Source of the DNA: DASXKD01 sp963734725
Lineage (GTDB): Bacteria; Actinomycetota; Actinomycetes; Streptosporangiales; Streptosporangiaceae
Direction of reading: 5' to 3'
Assembly (NCBI GenBank): GCA_963734725.1
Contig: CAVTIX010000017.1
Coordinates: 93,773 to 157,772, forward strand
Length of the DNA: 64,000 nucleotides
Positions 42,292 to 50,248 of the stretch are shown here, piece after piece. Positions within the stretch are counted from its first letter, which is position 1. Each line of letters begins with the position of its first letter. Both the position numbers and the translations under genes were made by a program. Below the pieces are notes generated by a model. The model searched no databases and was not told the DNA's origin. It saw only the letters and a list, made by a program, of their open reading frames with translations.

Positions 42292-42583
42292 GTGCTTTCC
42301 CCTTCTTCCGAGAAGTGCCGGCTGTCCCGCCCGGGCCGCCGGCCGGTTCATCGATCGAGCCGACGATGAGCGCATCGATCGGCGGCGGCTTGCCGGGGAA
42401 CCACGCGGCGGCGACCGAGCCCTGCGCGACCAGGACGCGCTCGCCCACGCCGCTGCCGAGCACGTCGAACGCCACCAGCCGGGCGCCCGTGCCTTCGGCC
42501 TCCACCTCCAGGAAGGCCCCGTTCGGTATCTCCGCCAGCCGGCGCGTGGACCAGACGTTTCCGACCACCGTCGCGGTAAGCAT
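42281..42583 (-). CDS. BMC-P pentameric vertex protein (EutN/CcmL family)
   Basis: 100 residues. The EutN/CcmL pattern is MLTATVVGNVWSTRR, FLEVEAEGTGARLVAFDVLGSG, GERVLVAQGSVAAAWF and DALIVGSID. Pentamers cap the vertices of the polyhedral shell. The tail is Gly/Lys-rich. Start overlaps the upstream gene's stop (ATGA); its end overlaps the BMC-H start. Confidence 0.95.
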   Translation of the reverse strand: MLTATVVGNVWSTRRLAEIPNGAFLEVEAEGTGARLVAFDVLGSGVGERVLVAQGSVAAAWFPGKPPPIDALIVGSIDEPAGGPGGTAGTSRKKGKAHGG

Positions 42584-43086
42584 CAGCGCTCCTTCACGAT
42601 CTCGACCCCGGTGGCGCGGGCGCGGTCGCGGGCGAGCGGGGTGAGCACCGCCCGCCGGCCGAGCACCAGCCGCGCGCCAGCCCGGGCGGACGCGGCGACC
42701 ATGGCCTCGGTCACCGCGCCCTTCTCGACGCGGTGGCTGGGCTGCGCCGACCCGGGCGCCGAGGTCGCCGCCAGCCGGAAGCGCAGCCGCCCGGAGCGCA
42801 CAGCGTCCCGGTGCTTGGGGTTCTCGAACAAATGCAGGAGGTGCAGAACGAACGCCCCGAGGTCGGCGTCCGTCCTGATCGTGACGACTTCGACCGAGTC
42901 AACGTGCTCACGGACGGTGTGCGGCAGCCCGGCCTGCCCCGGCCCGCCCGCCGCCCCGGCGGGCCACTCCGGGATGGCCTGCGCCGGGGCCGCCCCGGCT
43001 GGGTTCCCCGGATCCCGGCCGGCCGCGGGCAGCAGGTCAGCCAGGACCTCCCGGACCAGCGCGCGGATCGCCTCCACCTCGCTCAT
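42583..43086 (-). CDS. microcompartment-associated protein with N-terminal encapsulation-peptide-like helix
   Basis: 167 residues from the ATG at 43086. The N-terminus SEVEAIRALVREVLADLLP has the spacing of hydrophobic residues typical of BMC encapsulation peptides. A Pro/Gly/Ala linker leads to a C-terminal domain with VVTIRTDADLGAFVLHLLHL and VEKGAVTEAMVAASARAGARLVLGRRAVLTPLARDRAR. I recognise this domain as recurring in BMC loci but cannot name its function. A cargo or core-organising protein is the inference. Confidence 0.82.
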   Translation of the reverse strand: MSEVEAIRALVREVLADLLPAAGRDPGNPAGAAPAQAIPEWPAGAAGGPGQAGLPHTVREHVDSVEVVTIRTDADLGAFVLHLLHLFENPKHRDAVRSGRLRFRLAATSAPGSAQPSHRVEKGAVTEAMVAASARAGARLVLGRRAVLTPLARDRARATGVEIVKER

Positions 43087-43186
43087 CTGGCCTCCCCCGC
43101 GGGACGTCGTGCCGGAAGGGCGCAGGCCAGCAGCGCGCTTGGTCGTGCCGGAGGCGCGCGAAATGGCGGTGCGGGAGGCACGGGGG

Positions 43187-43207
43187 TCCGGGGGCTTGGC
43201 CCCCGGA
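43187..43207 (-). promoter_or_regulatory. hairpin inside the shell operon
   Basis: Perfect 9-bp arms TCCGGGGGC and GCCCCCGGA are separated by three bases. They lie in the only sizeable gap (226 bp) of the shell gene run, between the BMC-T gene and the unnamed cargo-like gene. With no U-tract it could be a partial terminator or an mRNA processing/stability element that sets the ratio of BMC-T to downstream shell proteins. Confidence 0.5.
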
Positions 43208-43312
43208 GCAGCAGAGTCTCGCCGCCGGGACACCGCTGCGGTGCTTCGCGTCCTCGCGGCGTTCGCCCCGGCGGCTGCGGCGGGACACTGCTTGTAACTG
43301 GCAGAAGGTCCC

Positions 43313-43924
43313 TCATCCCAGGCTCCGGAGTGCGCGTTCGGCAGCCTCGGCCGCCTGGCGCACGTCGGCTTCGGACCCGGACAGGTACAGCCGCCCGGTG
43401 GCCCCGATCATCCGGTAGTCGACCACCTTGATCCGGGCCGCCTTCTCGGCCTCGTTGGCCGCCAGGATCGCGTACGAGGCAGGCTGCATCTCCAGCACGA
43501 ACAGCGACTCCCCGGCGAGCGCCATCGACCCGATCTTGTTCCGGTTGATCAGGAACGCGTGCTGCGGGTCCAGCATGGAGATGATCTTCGACGCGAGCAC
43601 CACCGGCCTGGTAGCGTCCCGCGCCGACACTCCCAGCACGTCCAGCACCGCGGATCCGGCCGCGCGCACCTCGTCGTTCCCGCCGTGGATCTCCAGGTAC
43701 CCGAACTGCCGCTCCACCACCAGGATCCCGGCGCGCACCCCGGCGTGCTTGAGCGCCACGTCCGTCACCGGCTCGATGTCCAGCCCCGGCGCCACCTCGA
43801 TGATCTGCGCCGCCACATCGCTGCGCGGCAGGCTGCCCCGGATCCACGTCCCCAGGTAGCACATCGTCTGCGGCTGCAGCCGGTTCAGGAAAATGAATGA
43901 CCTCAGCTCAGCCACGAGGCCCAC
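43313..43924 (-). CDS. BMC-T (tandem-domain) trimeric shell protein
   Basis: 203 residues, GTG start overlapping the aldehyde dehydrogenase stop by 17 bp; an internal GTG at 43915 would also fit. Two BMC domains: QIIEVAPGLDIEPVTDVALKH with GILVVERQFGYLEIHGG, then INRNKIGSMALAGESLFVLEM with ATGRLYLSGSEADVRQAAEAAE. BMC-T trimers replace hexamers in the facet and often carry gated pores. It is the paralogue of the shell part of the kinase fusion. Confidence 0.95.
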   Translation of the reverse strand: MGLVAELRSFIFLNRLQPQTMCYLGTWIRGSLPRSDVAAQIIEVAPGLDIEPVTDVALKHAGVRAGILVVERQFGYLEIHGGNDEVRAAGSAVLDVLGVSARDATRPVVLASKIISMLDPQHAFLINRNKIGSMALAGESLFVLEMQPASYAILAANEAEKAARIKVVDYRMIGATGRLYLSGSEADVRQAAEAAERALRSLG

Positions 43925-45692
43925 CCACGATCCCCGCCAGTTCCTCGATCACGATCCGCCGGATCGTCTCCCGCAGCGCACGAGTGTCCACCGCGCCGTA
44001 CGCGGGTCCTCCCGCCTGGTCCCCGTGGCTGGCCAATCCCGCGCCCGCATTCGCGTGGGCCTGGGGCATGCCTGGGCGCGGAGTTCTGTCCGCGTCCAGG
44101 TATGCTTCTGGCCCGCGTCCAGCCCCCACAAGGTTCGACGCCACCGGATACGGCGGGACCGGACCGGCCGGCGTCTCCCAAGGAACCAGTCCCGAGAAGT
44201 TCCCGAACGCCTCCGCCGGATCGCGGTCGTACGCCAGCCGGGTCCACTGGACCAGGTCCTTGGGCGCCAGGTTCTCGGTCAGCGAGGACCGCCCGAAGAA
44301 CCCGGTTCCCACGGTCATCGACGGCGCCAGGAACGTGGAGATCCCCGAGCTGCCCAGGCTGTTGCCAACGTTGACCGACACCCGCAGGACCTCGACGCTG
44401 GCCCCGAACTCCATGATCGTCGCTGGATCGGTGCTGTGGATGGCCGCCGAATGCCCGCGGCCGGTGATCCGCAGCACCGCGCGTGCCATCTCGATGCCCC
44501 GGCGCGCGTTCGGCACCCGGACCAGGCCCAGGACCGGGCAGAGTTTCTCGTGCGCGAGCGGCTGCTCGGGGACCGCGAGGGAGAACGGAGCGAGCAGGAC
44601 CTTGGTCGTGCCGGGCACCCGCAGGCCCGCCTCGGCGGCGATCCACGGCGCGTCCTTGCCCACGAACCGGACGTCGAAGCGCCCGCCGGGGAACAGCAGC
44701 GCGGCGATCTTGTCGGCTTCGCCGGGATCGAGCAGGTAGGCGCCTTCCCGCTTGAGGTGGCGCAGCAGGCCGTCGGCGACCTGGTCCTCCACGATCAGGA
44801 CCGATTCGTTGGTGCACAGGATCGAGTTGTCGAAGCTCTTGCTGTCCACGATCCGCTTAGCCGCCTTGGCCAGGTCGGCCGTGGCGTCCACGAGCACGGG
44901 CACGTTGCCGGGCCCGACGCCGATCGCGGGCGTGCCGGAACTGTAGGCGGCCCGGACAACCGGGGCGCCGCCGGTGGCCACGATGACGCTGGTCCGCTCG
45001 TCGGTCATCAGCGCGTCGATCAGGGGGACCGAGGGCTGGTCCACCACCTGGATGACCCCGTCAGGCGCGCCGGCCGCGATGGCGGCCCGTTCCAGCGTGC
45101 GCGCGGCGTCGGCGCAGCATTCCCTGGCCTGCGGGTGCGGGCTGATGACCACCGCGTTGCGGGTCATCAGCGCGAGCAGGGCCTTGAAGTACACCGAGGC
45201 CACCGGGTTCGTGGATGGGGTGAGCGCGAGCACCACCCCGGCCGGGCGCGGCACCTCGACGATCTTCGCCGCCGGGTCGAAGCGCGGGGTCACGTAGTCG
45301 TGGGTGGCGTAGGCCTCGACCAGCCCGGTGCTGCACGCGAGGTTCTTGATGACCTTGTGCTCGGCCACGCCAAACCCGGTCTCCCGCACCGCCCACTCGG
45401 CGTACTCGCGGGCCTTCTCCGCCCCGGCCCGGGCGGCGGCGTGCACCACCCGGTCCACGGCCTGCTTGTCATACCGGGCGAATGCGCGGGCCGCCCATTC
45501 CGCCCGCTGCAGCATGGCCCGGGCCCGGGGCACCCCGGCGGGGTCGGCCAGCACCTCGAAGCTGATCGCCTGCCCCGGTTCGGCGCCAGGCCCCAGCGCG
45601 CCGCCGGGCCGACCCGAGCCACCGCTCCGGTCGCCCACTTCACTAGCCACATCTGTCACACCGGTCACGCCTGATTCGCCCGGCCCGCTCAC
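43908..45692 (-). CDS. CoA-acylating aldehyde dehydrogenase (PduP/EutE-like), microcompartment cargo
   Basis: 594 residues from a GTG at 45692 with GGAGG before it. The fold is clear: ALTPSTNPVASVYFKALLAL, IVATGGAPVVRAAYSSGTPAIGVGPGNVPV in outline, and the catalytic Cys in SFDNSILCTNESV (about residue 292). It should turn propanal plus CoA and NAD+ into propionyl-CoA. The first 45 residues are Gly-rich. After a Pro/Gly linker the last 24 residues form an amphipathic helix (LRETIRRIVIEELAGIV), a C-terminal encapsulation peptide. It is coupled to the BMC-T gene downstream. Confidence 0.93.
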   Translation of the reverse strand: MSGPGESGVTGVTDVASEVGDRSGGSGRPGGALGPGAEPGQAISFEVLADPAGVPRARAMLQRAEWAARAFARYDKQAVDRVVHAAARAGAEKAREYAEWAVRETGFGVAEHKVIKNLACSTGLVEAYATHDYVTPRFDPAAKIVEVPRPAGVVLALTPSTNPVASVYFKALLALMTRNAVVISPHPQARECCADAARTLERAAIAAGAPDGVIQVVDQPSVPLIDALMTDERTSVIVATGGAPVVRAAYSSGTPAIGVGPGNVPVLVDATADLAKAAKRIVDSKSFDNSILCTNESVLIVEDQVADGLLRHLKREGAYLLDPGEADKIAALLFPGGRFDVRFVGKDAPWIAAEAGLRVPGTTKVLLAPFSLAVPEQPLAHEKLCPVLGLVRVPNARRGIEMARAVLRITGRGHSAAIHSTDPATIMEFGASVEVLRVSVNVGNSLGSSGISTFLAPSMTVGTGFFGRSSLTENLAPKDLVQWTRLAYDRDPAEAFGNFSGLVPWETPAGPVPPYPVASNLVGAGRGPEAYLDADRTPRPGMPQAHANAGAGLASHGDQAGGPAYGAVDTRALRETIRRIVIEELAGIVGGPRG

Positions 45693-45933
45693 GGCCGCCT
45701 CCGCCCACAACAGCGTTTGTCATGGTTGCGCCCATCACGACAAAAGAATGTGATGGCCGCGCCAACCACGACAATCGGCCCGCGCGGGGAGCAGGAACAG
45801 GGTCGCGGCAAGGCTTCGAAGGATGGCCGGCGCGGCGGGCGGCGGCAGGGTCGCGGCAACGCTGGGCGGGATGGCCGGCGCGGCGGGCGGGGGCGGGGCT
45901 GGGCTCGGAGCTCCGAGCATGGGACGCGGATGG
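45693..45933. other. 241-bp gap with direct repeats between aminotransferase and aldehyde dehydrogenase genes
   Basis: A 48-bp unit is repeated in tandem at 45798-45845 and 45846-45893 (sharing ATGGCCGGCGCGGCGGGCGG). Nearer the dehydrogenase there are two CACGACAA-containing near repeats (about 45735 and 45765). No gene is supported. Confidence 0.7.
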
Positions 45934-47271
45934 TCATGGCTGGCCCCGGCCGGAGCGGGCGTCCCGGGCGGCGAGCCCGATGGCGTGCTCGGTGCGGTTG
46001 AGCAGTTCCTCGCACAGCGCGGGGGTCATCAACACGCCCGGCTTGTACTGGAGCACCCGGGGGTCGAGGGTGGAGAAGATCGCCCACACCCCGGCCTCGT
46101 ACAGGCGCCGCATGACGAACTGGGCGCCCCGCGGGTGGTCGAACTCCAGCCCCATGACCAGGCCGTCCTGCCGGATGCCGGCGAACCAGTCCGGGTAGAG
46201 CGCCTGGATCTTCACCAGCCCGGCGCCCAGCAGGGCCGAGATGTAGTGCACCATCGACCGCACTTCGGGCCGGCCGGTGATCTCCAGCGTCTTCAGCGCG
46301 GCCACGCAGCCAAGCTCGGCGCCGCCGAAAGTGGACATGTGGCCGAAGCCGTCTTCGCTGAGCCAGCCCGCCGCCGCCTCGCTGACCAGGACGGCGCTGA
46401 TCGGGTACATGCCGCCGGAGATCCCCTTGCCGGTGACCAGGATGTCCGGCGCCACGCCGTGCTTGCTGATCGCCCACAGCTCGCCGGTCCGCATCAGCCC
46501 GGTCTGCACCTCGTCGGCGATGTACAGGGCGCCGTGGCGCTCGCACAACTGCTTGACACCAGCGAGGTAGCCGGGGGCGGGCAGCGGGAAGCCGTAGGTG
46601 GCGGGGATCGTCTCCATGATCACCGCGGCCACGTCCTTGCCGCGCAGCGCCTGCTCCATCGCGGCCAGGTCGTTGAACGGCACGTGACTGAACTCATCCG
46701 GCCGGTCGGCGAGGAACAGGGTGGAGAACCGCTCGTCCCCGGTGGCCACGGCGAGGCCGGTGTGCCCGTGGTAGGCCTTGGCGACCGAGACGATCTTGCG
46801 CCGCTTGGTGGCATGCCTGGCCGTCTTGAGCGCGATGTCGATCGCTTCGCCGCCACCGCTGCCGAAGACCACCTTCGTTATCCCGGCCGGGCCGGTCCGC
46901 ACCAGCGCCTCGGACAGCGCGGTACGGGCGAGCGAGGGGAAGTGGTGGTTGCCGATGTCGAAGTGCTGCATGGCGGCCGTGACCGCCGCCACCACCTCGA
47001 GGTTGCGGTGGCCCAGGTTGTAGGTGCCGCCGTTGAGGTGGGTGTCGATGAGGCGCTTGCCCTCGACGTCGTAGATGAAGTAGCCCTCACGCCGGTCGAT
47101 GACCAACGGGACGCCGGCATCGACCCAGAACTGGGTCTTGCCCGGGTTCCAGAACTCCTTGGACTTGGCGAGCATGTCGCCCTTAGAAGCGAAGGCGATG
47201 AGTTCCTCGGCCACCGTCACCTCCGCGGCTCCGCCGCCAGGCGCTGCCGCACCTGGCGCCGGCCTCTGCAT
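45934..47271 (-). CDS. class III aminotransferase-fold PLP enzyme (candidate amino-alcohol-phosphate phospho-lyase)
   Basis: 445 residues. PLP-fold features: NGGTYNLGHRNLEVVAAV, VVFGSGGGEAIDIALKTAR, AKAYHGHTG, DEVQTGLMRTG, and the Schiff-base Lys in VTGKGISGGMYPI (about 282). In RMM loci this enzyme is thought to act on 1-amino-2-propanol phosphate, eliminating phosphate and ammonia to give propanal, like ethanolamine-phosphate phospho-lyase. An ordinary transaminase cannot be excluded. The ATG at 47271 is used; an in-frame GTG near 47223 is an alternative. First gene of the leftward operon. Confidence 0.88.
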   Translation of the reverse strand: MQRPAPGAAAPGGGAAEVTVAEELIAFASKGDMLAKSKEFWNPGKTQFWVDAGVPLVIDRREGYFIYDVEGKRLIDTHLNGGTYNLGHRNLEVVAAVTAAMQHFDIGNHHFPSLARTALSEALVRTGPAGITKVVFGSGGGEAIDIALKTARHATKRRKIVSVAKAYHGHTGLAVATGDERFSTLFLADRPDEFSHVPFNDLAAMEQALRGKDVAAVIMETIPATYGFPLPAPGYLAGVKQLCERHGALYIADEVQTGLMRTGELWAISKHGVAPDILVTGKGISGGMYPISAVLVSEAAAGWLSEDGFGHMSTFGGAELGCVAALKTLEITGRPEVRSMVHYISALLGAGLVKIQALYPDWFAGIRQDGLVMGLEFDHPRGAQFVMRRLYEAGVWAIFSTLDPRVLQYKPGVLMTPALCEELLNRTEHAIGLAARDARSGRGQP

Positions 47272-47361
47272 CCGGGCATTTCCGCGCTATCTGACACGGG
47301 GCCCCGCGCCTTCGCCGCAGCGCATCCGCGCCTCGGCGTCCGGCGCTTCCGCGTCAAACCG

Positions 47362-47376
47362 TTTGGTTCAACCAAA
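47362..47376. promoter_or_regulatory. palindromic operator candidate (GntR/UTRA regulator)
   Basis: TTTGGTTCAACCAAA is a perfect 7+1+7 palindrome about 90 bp upstream of the aminotransferase start. A weaker related sequence (ATTGGTGTCAACCGG) follows at 47396-47410. GntR-type sites with TGGT/ACCA arms are common for the HutC branch, so the GntR protein at 38723 is the natural candidate binder. Confidence 0.55.
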
Positions 47377-47480
47377 TAAATACCGGATGTAACCGATTGG
47401 TGTCAACCGGTCCGTGTTAACTCCATATTTCCTAAACCGGACGTCTTGTCAGGGTTTCTACCAGGTGATACCGTCCCGCC

Positions 47481-47496
47481 TGTGACGTGTATCACA
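47481..47496 (+). promoter_or_regulatory. Crp/GlxR-type binding site
   Basis: TGTGACGTGTATCACA has both conserved TGTGA and TCACA half-sites with the exact six-base spacing. It lies 75 bp before the permease start. This suggests cAMP-dependent control of substrate uptake and possibly of the whole locus. Confidence 0.65.
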
Positions 47497-47570
47497 ACGC
47501 ACATGCCAGACCAATAAGCTTCTCCGGGACTGGCTCTCCCGGGTGCGGCCCCGCTTATGGGGGAGGAACC

Positions 47571-49127
47571 ATGGCACAGTCAGACACCTCAACAGGCGGG
47601 GACGGCCCTCAGCTCGCTCCCGGCATGTTCCCCGAGGACTTCGACGTCTCCCAGCGCGGCGATGTCCAACAGCTCCGCAAGGGCGCCGTCGGGCTCGGCG
47701 GCGTGCTCTTCCTGACCGTCACCGGGGCCGCGCCGATCTCGGCGATGATGTTCAACACCCCAATCGTGGTCGGGTTCGGGCAGGGGATCGGCGCCCCCGC
47801 GGCGTTCCTGTTCGCGACGATCGTCCTGGCGATATTCTCCGTCGGCTACGTGGCCATGGCGCGGAAGAAGACCACCGCGGGCGGCTTCTACTCCTACATC
47901 AGCCACGGGCTGGGCCGGGAACTGGGCATCGGCACGGGCTTCGGCTCGCTGGTGGCCTACTCGGTGTTCGAGGCCTCCCTGGCCGGCGGGTTCGCCTACT
48001 TCCTGAACCTGAAGCTGGCCCAGTTCGGGCTCAACATCGCCTGGCCCTGGCTGGCCCTGTTCATGATCGCGCTTATCGGCGTGCTGGCCTACTTCGACGT
48101 CCGCGTCTCCGCGACCCTCCTGGCGATCGGCCTGATCAGCGAGGTCACCATCCTGATCATCTTCGACATCTTCCTGTTCGGCCACGGGAACGTGAACTTC
48201 AGCGCCATCAACCCGGTGAACGCGTTCAAGAGCTTCCCGGCCTCGCACGGCATCGTCGCCGGGGCGATCGGCATCGGGCTGTTCTTCGCGTTCTGGTCCT
48301 GGGTCGGCTTCGAGATGGCGCCCAACTACGGCGAGGAGTCCCGCGACCCGAAGCGGATCGTGCCAAGGGCCCTGTACATCTCGGTGATCGGCCTGGGCAT
48401 CTTCTACACGCTGACCTCGTGGGCGCCACTGGGCGGGTACTCGAGCACCCACGCTGCGATCTCCGCGGCGCAGAGCGACCCCGCCAGCTTCTACCTCCAC
48501 CCGGCCGGCCAGTACGCGGGCCACTGGGTCGCCTCGATCATGAGCTACCTGATCATCACCGGGTCGTTCGCCTGCGGCATGGCGTTCCACAACACGACCG
48601 CGCGGTACTTCTACTCACTGGGCCGGGAAGGGTTCATGCCCAAGCCACTCGGCCGCACCCACCCCAAGTGGAAGAGCCCGCACATCGCCTCGGTCACCCA
48701 GTCACTGATCGCCGCGTTCATCATCGCGCTGTTCGCCATCTTCACCGGCACCAACGACCCGACCTCCCAGGCCTACGTGCAGGTCTACGGTCTGATGGCG
48801 CTCATGGGCGTGATCATCATCCTGTCCGTCCAGGCCCTGGTCTCGCTGGCCATCCTGATCTACTACGAGCGTTACCACCGCGACGAGGTGCACTGGTGGA
48901 AGACCCGGCTGGCGCCGCTGCTGGCCTTCGTCTCCCAGGCCTTCGTCGTGTACCTGCTGTTCAGCAACATCGGGTTCCTCGGCGCGTCCAACTACAGCTA
49001 CGCGTACTGGCTCGGCCCGATCGATCTCGCCGTGGTGCTCATCGGCATCGGCGTCGCGATCTACTACAAACGCCGGCGGCCGGAGAAGTACGAGCTGGCC
49101 GGGCGGCTGATCAACGAAGGCCTCTAG
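47571..49127 (+). CDS. APC-superfamily amino acid/amine permease of the microcompartment locus
   Basis: 518 residues with twelve to fourteen helices; start at 47571 after GGGGGAGGAACC. The N-terminal LRKGAVGLGGVLFLTVTGAAPISA and FWSWVGFEMAPNYGEESRDPKRIVPRAL are typical of APC amine/amino acid transporters. RMM loci contain such a permease, presumably for the amino-alcohol or aminoketone substrate. It is divergent from the enzyme/shell operon and shares the control region with the Crp-type site. Confidence 0.9.
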   Translation: MAQSDTSTGGDGPQLAPGMFPEDFDVSQRGDVQQLRKGAVGLGGVLFLTVTGAAPISAMMFNTPIVVGFGQGIGAPAAFLFATIVLAIFSVGYVAMARKKTTAGGFYSYISHGLGRELGIGTGFGSLVAYSVFEASLAGGFAYFLNLKLAQFGLNIAWPWLALFMIALIGVLAYFDVRVSATLLAIGLISEVTILIIFDIFLFGHGNVNFSAINPVNAFKSFPASHGIVAGAIGIGLFFAFWSWVGFEMAPNYGEESRDPKRIVPRALYISVIGLGIFYTLTSWAPLGGYSSTHAAISAAQSDPASFYLHPAGQYAGHWVASIMSYLIITGSFACGMAFHNTTARYFYSLGREGFMPKPLGRTHPKWKSPHIASVTQSLIAAFIIALFAIFTGTNDPTSQAYVQVYGLMALMGVIIILSVQALVSLAILIYYERYHRDEVHWWKTRLAPLLAFVSQAFVVYLLFSNIGFLGASNYSYAYWLGPIDLAVVLIGIGVAIYYKRRRPEKYELAGRLINEGL

Positions 49128-49140
49128 CCAGCTGGCCTGG

Positions 49141-49260
49141 CGGCTGATCCGCGACGGCCTCCAGCCAGCTGCCCCGGCGCCCGTCCTGGTGCCCGCCTGG
49201 CGGCTGATCCGCGACGGCCTCCAGCCAGCTGCCCCGGCGCCCGTCCTGGTGCCCGCCTGG
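49141..49260. repeat. exact 60-bp tandem duplication after the permease gene
   Basis: Positions 49141-49200 and 49201-49260 are identical. The first half of the unit (CGGCTGATCCGCGACGGCCT) is a near copy of the permease 3' end at 49104 onward, so the repeat seems derived from the gene end. Confidence 0.95.
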
Positions 49261-49391
49261 CGGGGCGGTCCCAGGACGGGTCTCGGCCTTTGGCCAGGCT
49301 GGAAGGCTGGCACTTGCCTGCCCCCCATCGCGCCGGTGTTACACCCGGTGTGCTGACCAGGCCCTCGCGCGGGTACGGCATCCTGTCGGCC

Positions 49392-50200
49392 GTGAAGCTC
49401 TACCCGCCGAGCGCTGGCCGGCGCCGTGACCCCGGCACGGCCCGCTGGGCGACCACGCTGACGTTGGTCACGCTGCTGGCCGGCGGCTGCGCGGCGGGGG
49501 CGAGCCCGGCGGGGCGACAGGGGGCCAGGGCGCCGGGGCAACCGCGGCGGTCGCGCCCGGCGCAGCGCCCGTGGCCGGCCCCACGGCCACGCCGGTGGCC
49601 AGCCACGGAGCCACGTCAGCCGTGCGGCGCCACCTCGCCCCGGCGCGCTCGCGCCAGCTCATCACGGTGACGGCCGCCTCGTACCAGGCCACCTACGCGA
49701 CGCTGGCCGCCTACCGGCGCACCAGCCACGGCTGGCAGCGGGTGTTCGGGCCCTGGGTGGCGCGGATCGGCCGGAATGGGTTCGCCCCGCCCGGACTCAA
49801 GCGCGAGGGAGACGGCCGTACCCCGTCAGGATCGTTTGGCCTGCTCTATGTCTTCGGCGCCGGGCCGAATCCTGGTTTCCGCCTCCGGTACCGGCAGCTA
49901 CGCCCCTTCGACTACTGGGACGGCGACCCGGCCAGCCCCCGGTACAACGAGTGGGTGGACAGCCGTCATGCCAGCCCCGGCGCGGACCCCGAGCCGATGG
50001 ACGTCTCCGCCTACTACGACGGCGTGGTGATCGGCGACAACACCGCCCGCACCCCAGGGCTGGGCAGCGCCATATTCCTACACCTCAACATCGGTATCGC
50101 CACTTCCGGGTGCGTGACCCTGCCGCCTGGAGAGCTGCTGCCGCTGCTGCGCTGGCTGAACCCGGCCCGCTCCCCCCGGATCCGGATGGGTGTGCGTTAG
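49392..50200 (+). pseudogene. L,D-transpeptidase-like lipoprotein, apparently frameshifted
   Basis: The YkuD-like domain is open from a GTG at 49571: FGPWVARIGRNGFAPPG, DGRTPSGSFGLLYVFG, and the catalytic His/Cys region FLHLNIGIATSGCVTLP. This start leaves no export signal. In another frame, a GTG at 49392 opens a perfect lipoprotein signal (TTLTLVTLLAGGCAAGASP, lipobox LAGGC). The frames meet in a G-rich run near 49512-49525. A one-base deletion (or sequencing error) there would explain both; corrected, the protein is a secreted lipid-anchored L,D-transpeptidase-like enzyme of the cell wall. If the shift is not real, the CDS is 49571-50200 (209 residues). Confidence 0.72.
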
Positions 50201-50248
50201 CCGGAGCCGGTAGTAGGACCGCCCGGCCCGGGGTGATGAACTTGGGTC

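Larger units (their letters stand above)
47272..47570. other. 299-bp divergent control region of the microcompartment locus
   Basis: It separates the leftward enzyme/shell operon from the rightward permease. The stretch 47361-47520 is clearly richer in A+T than the rest of the window and contains the palindrome and Crp-type site listed separately. A candidate rightward promoter is TTGTCA near 47447 with a 17-bp spacer to TACCGT. Confidence 0.6.

Noticed and set aside
33709..49127. Adenosylcobalamin riboswitch for the B12-dependent dehydratase block
   Set aside because: All gaps in the locus were read on the minus strand; no B12-box-like conserved core was found.
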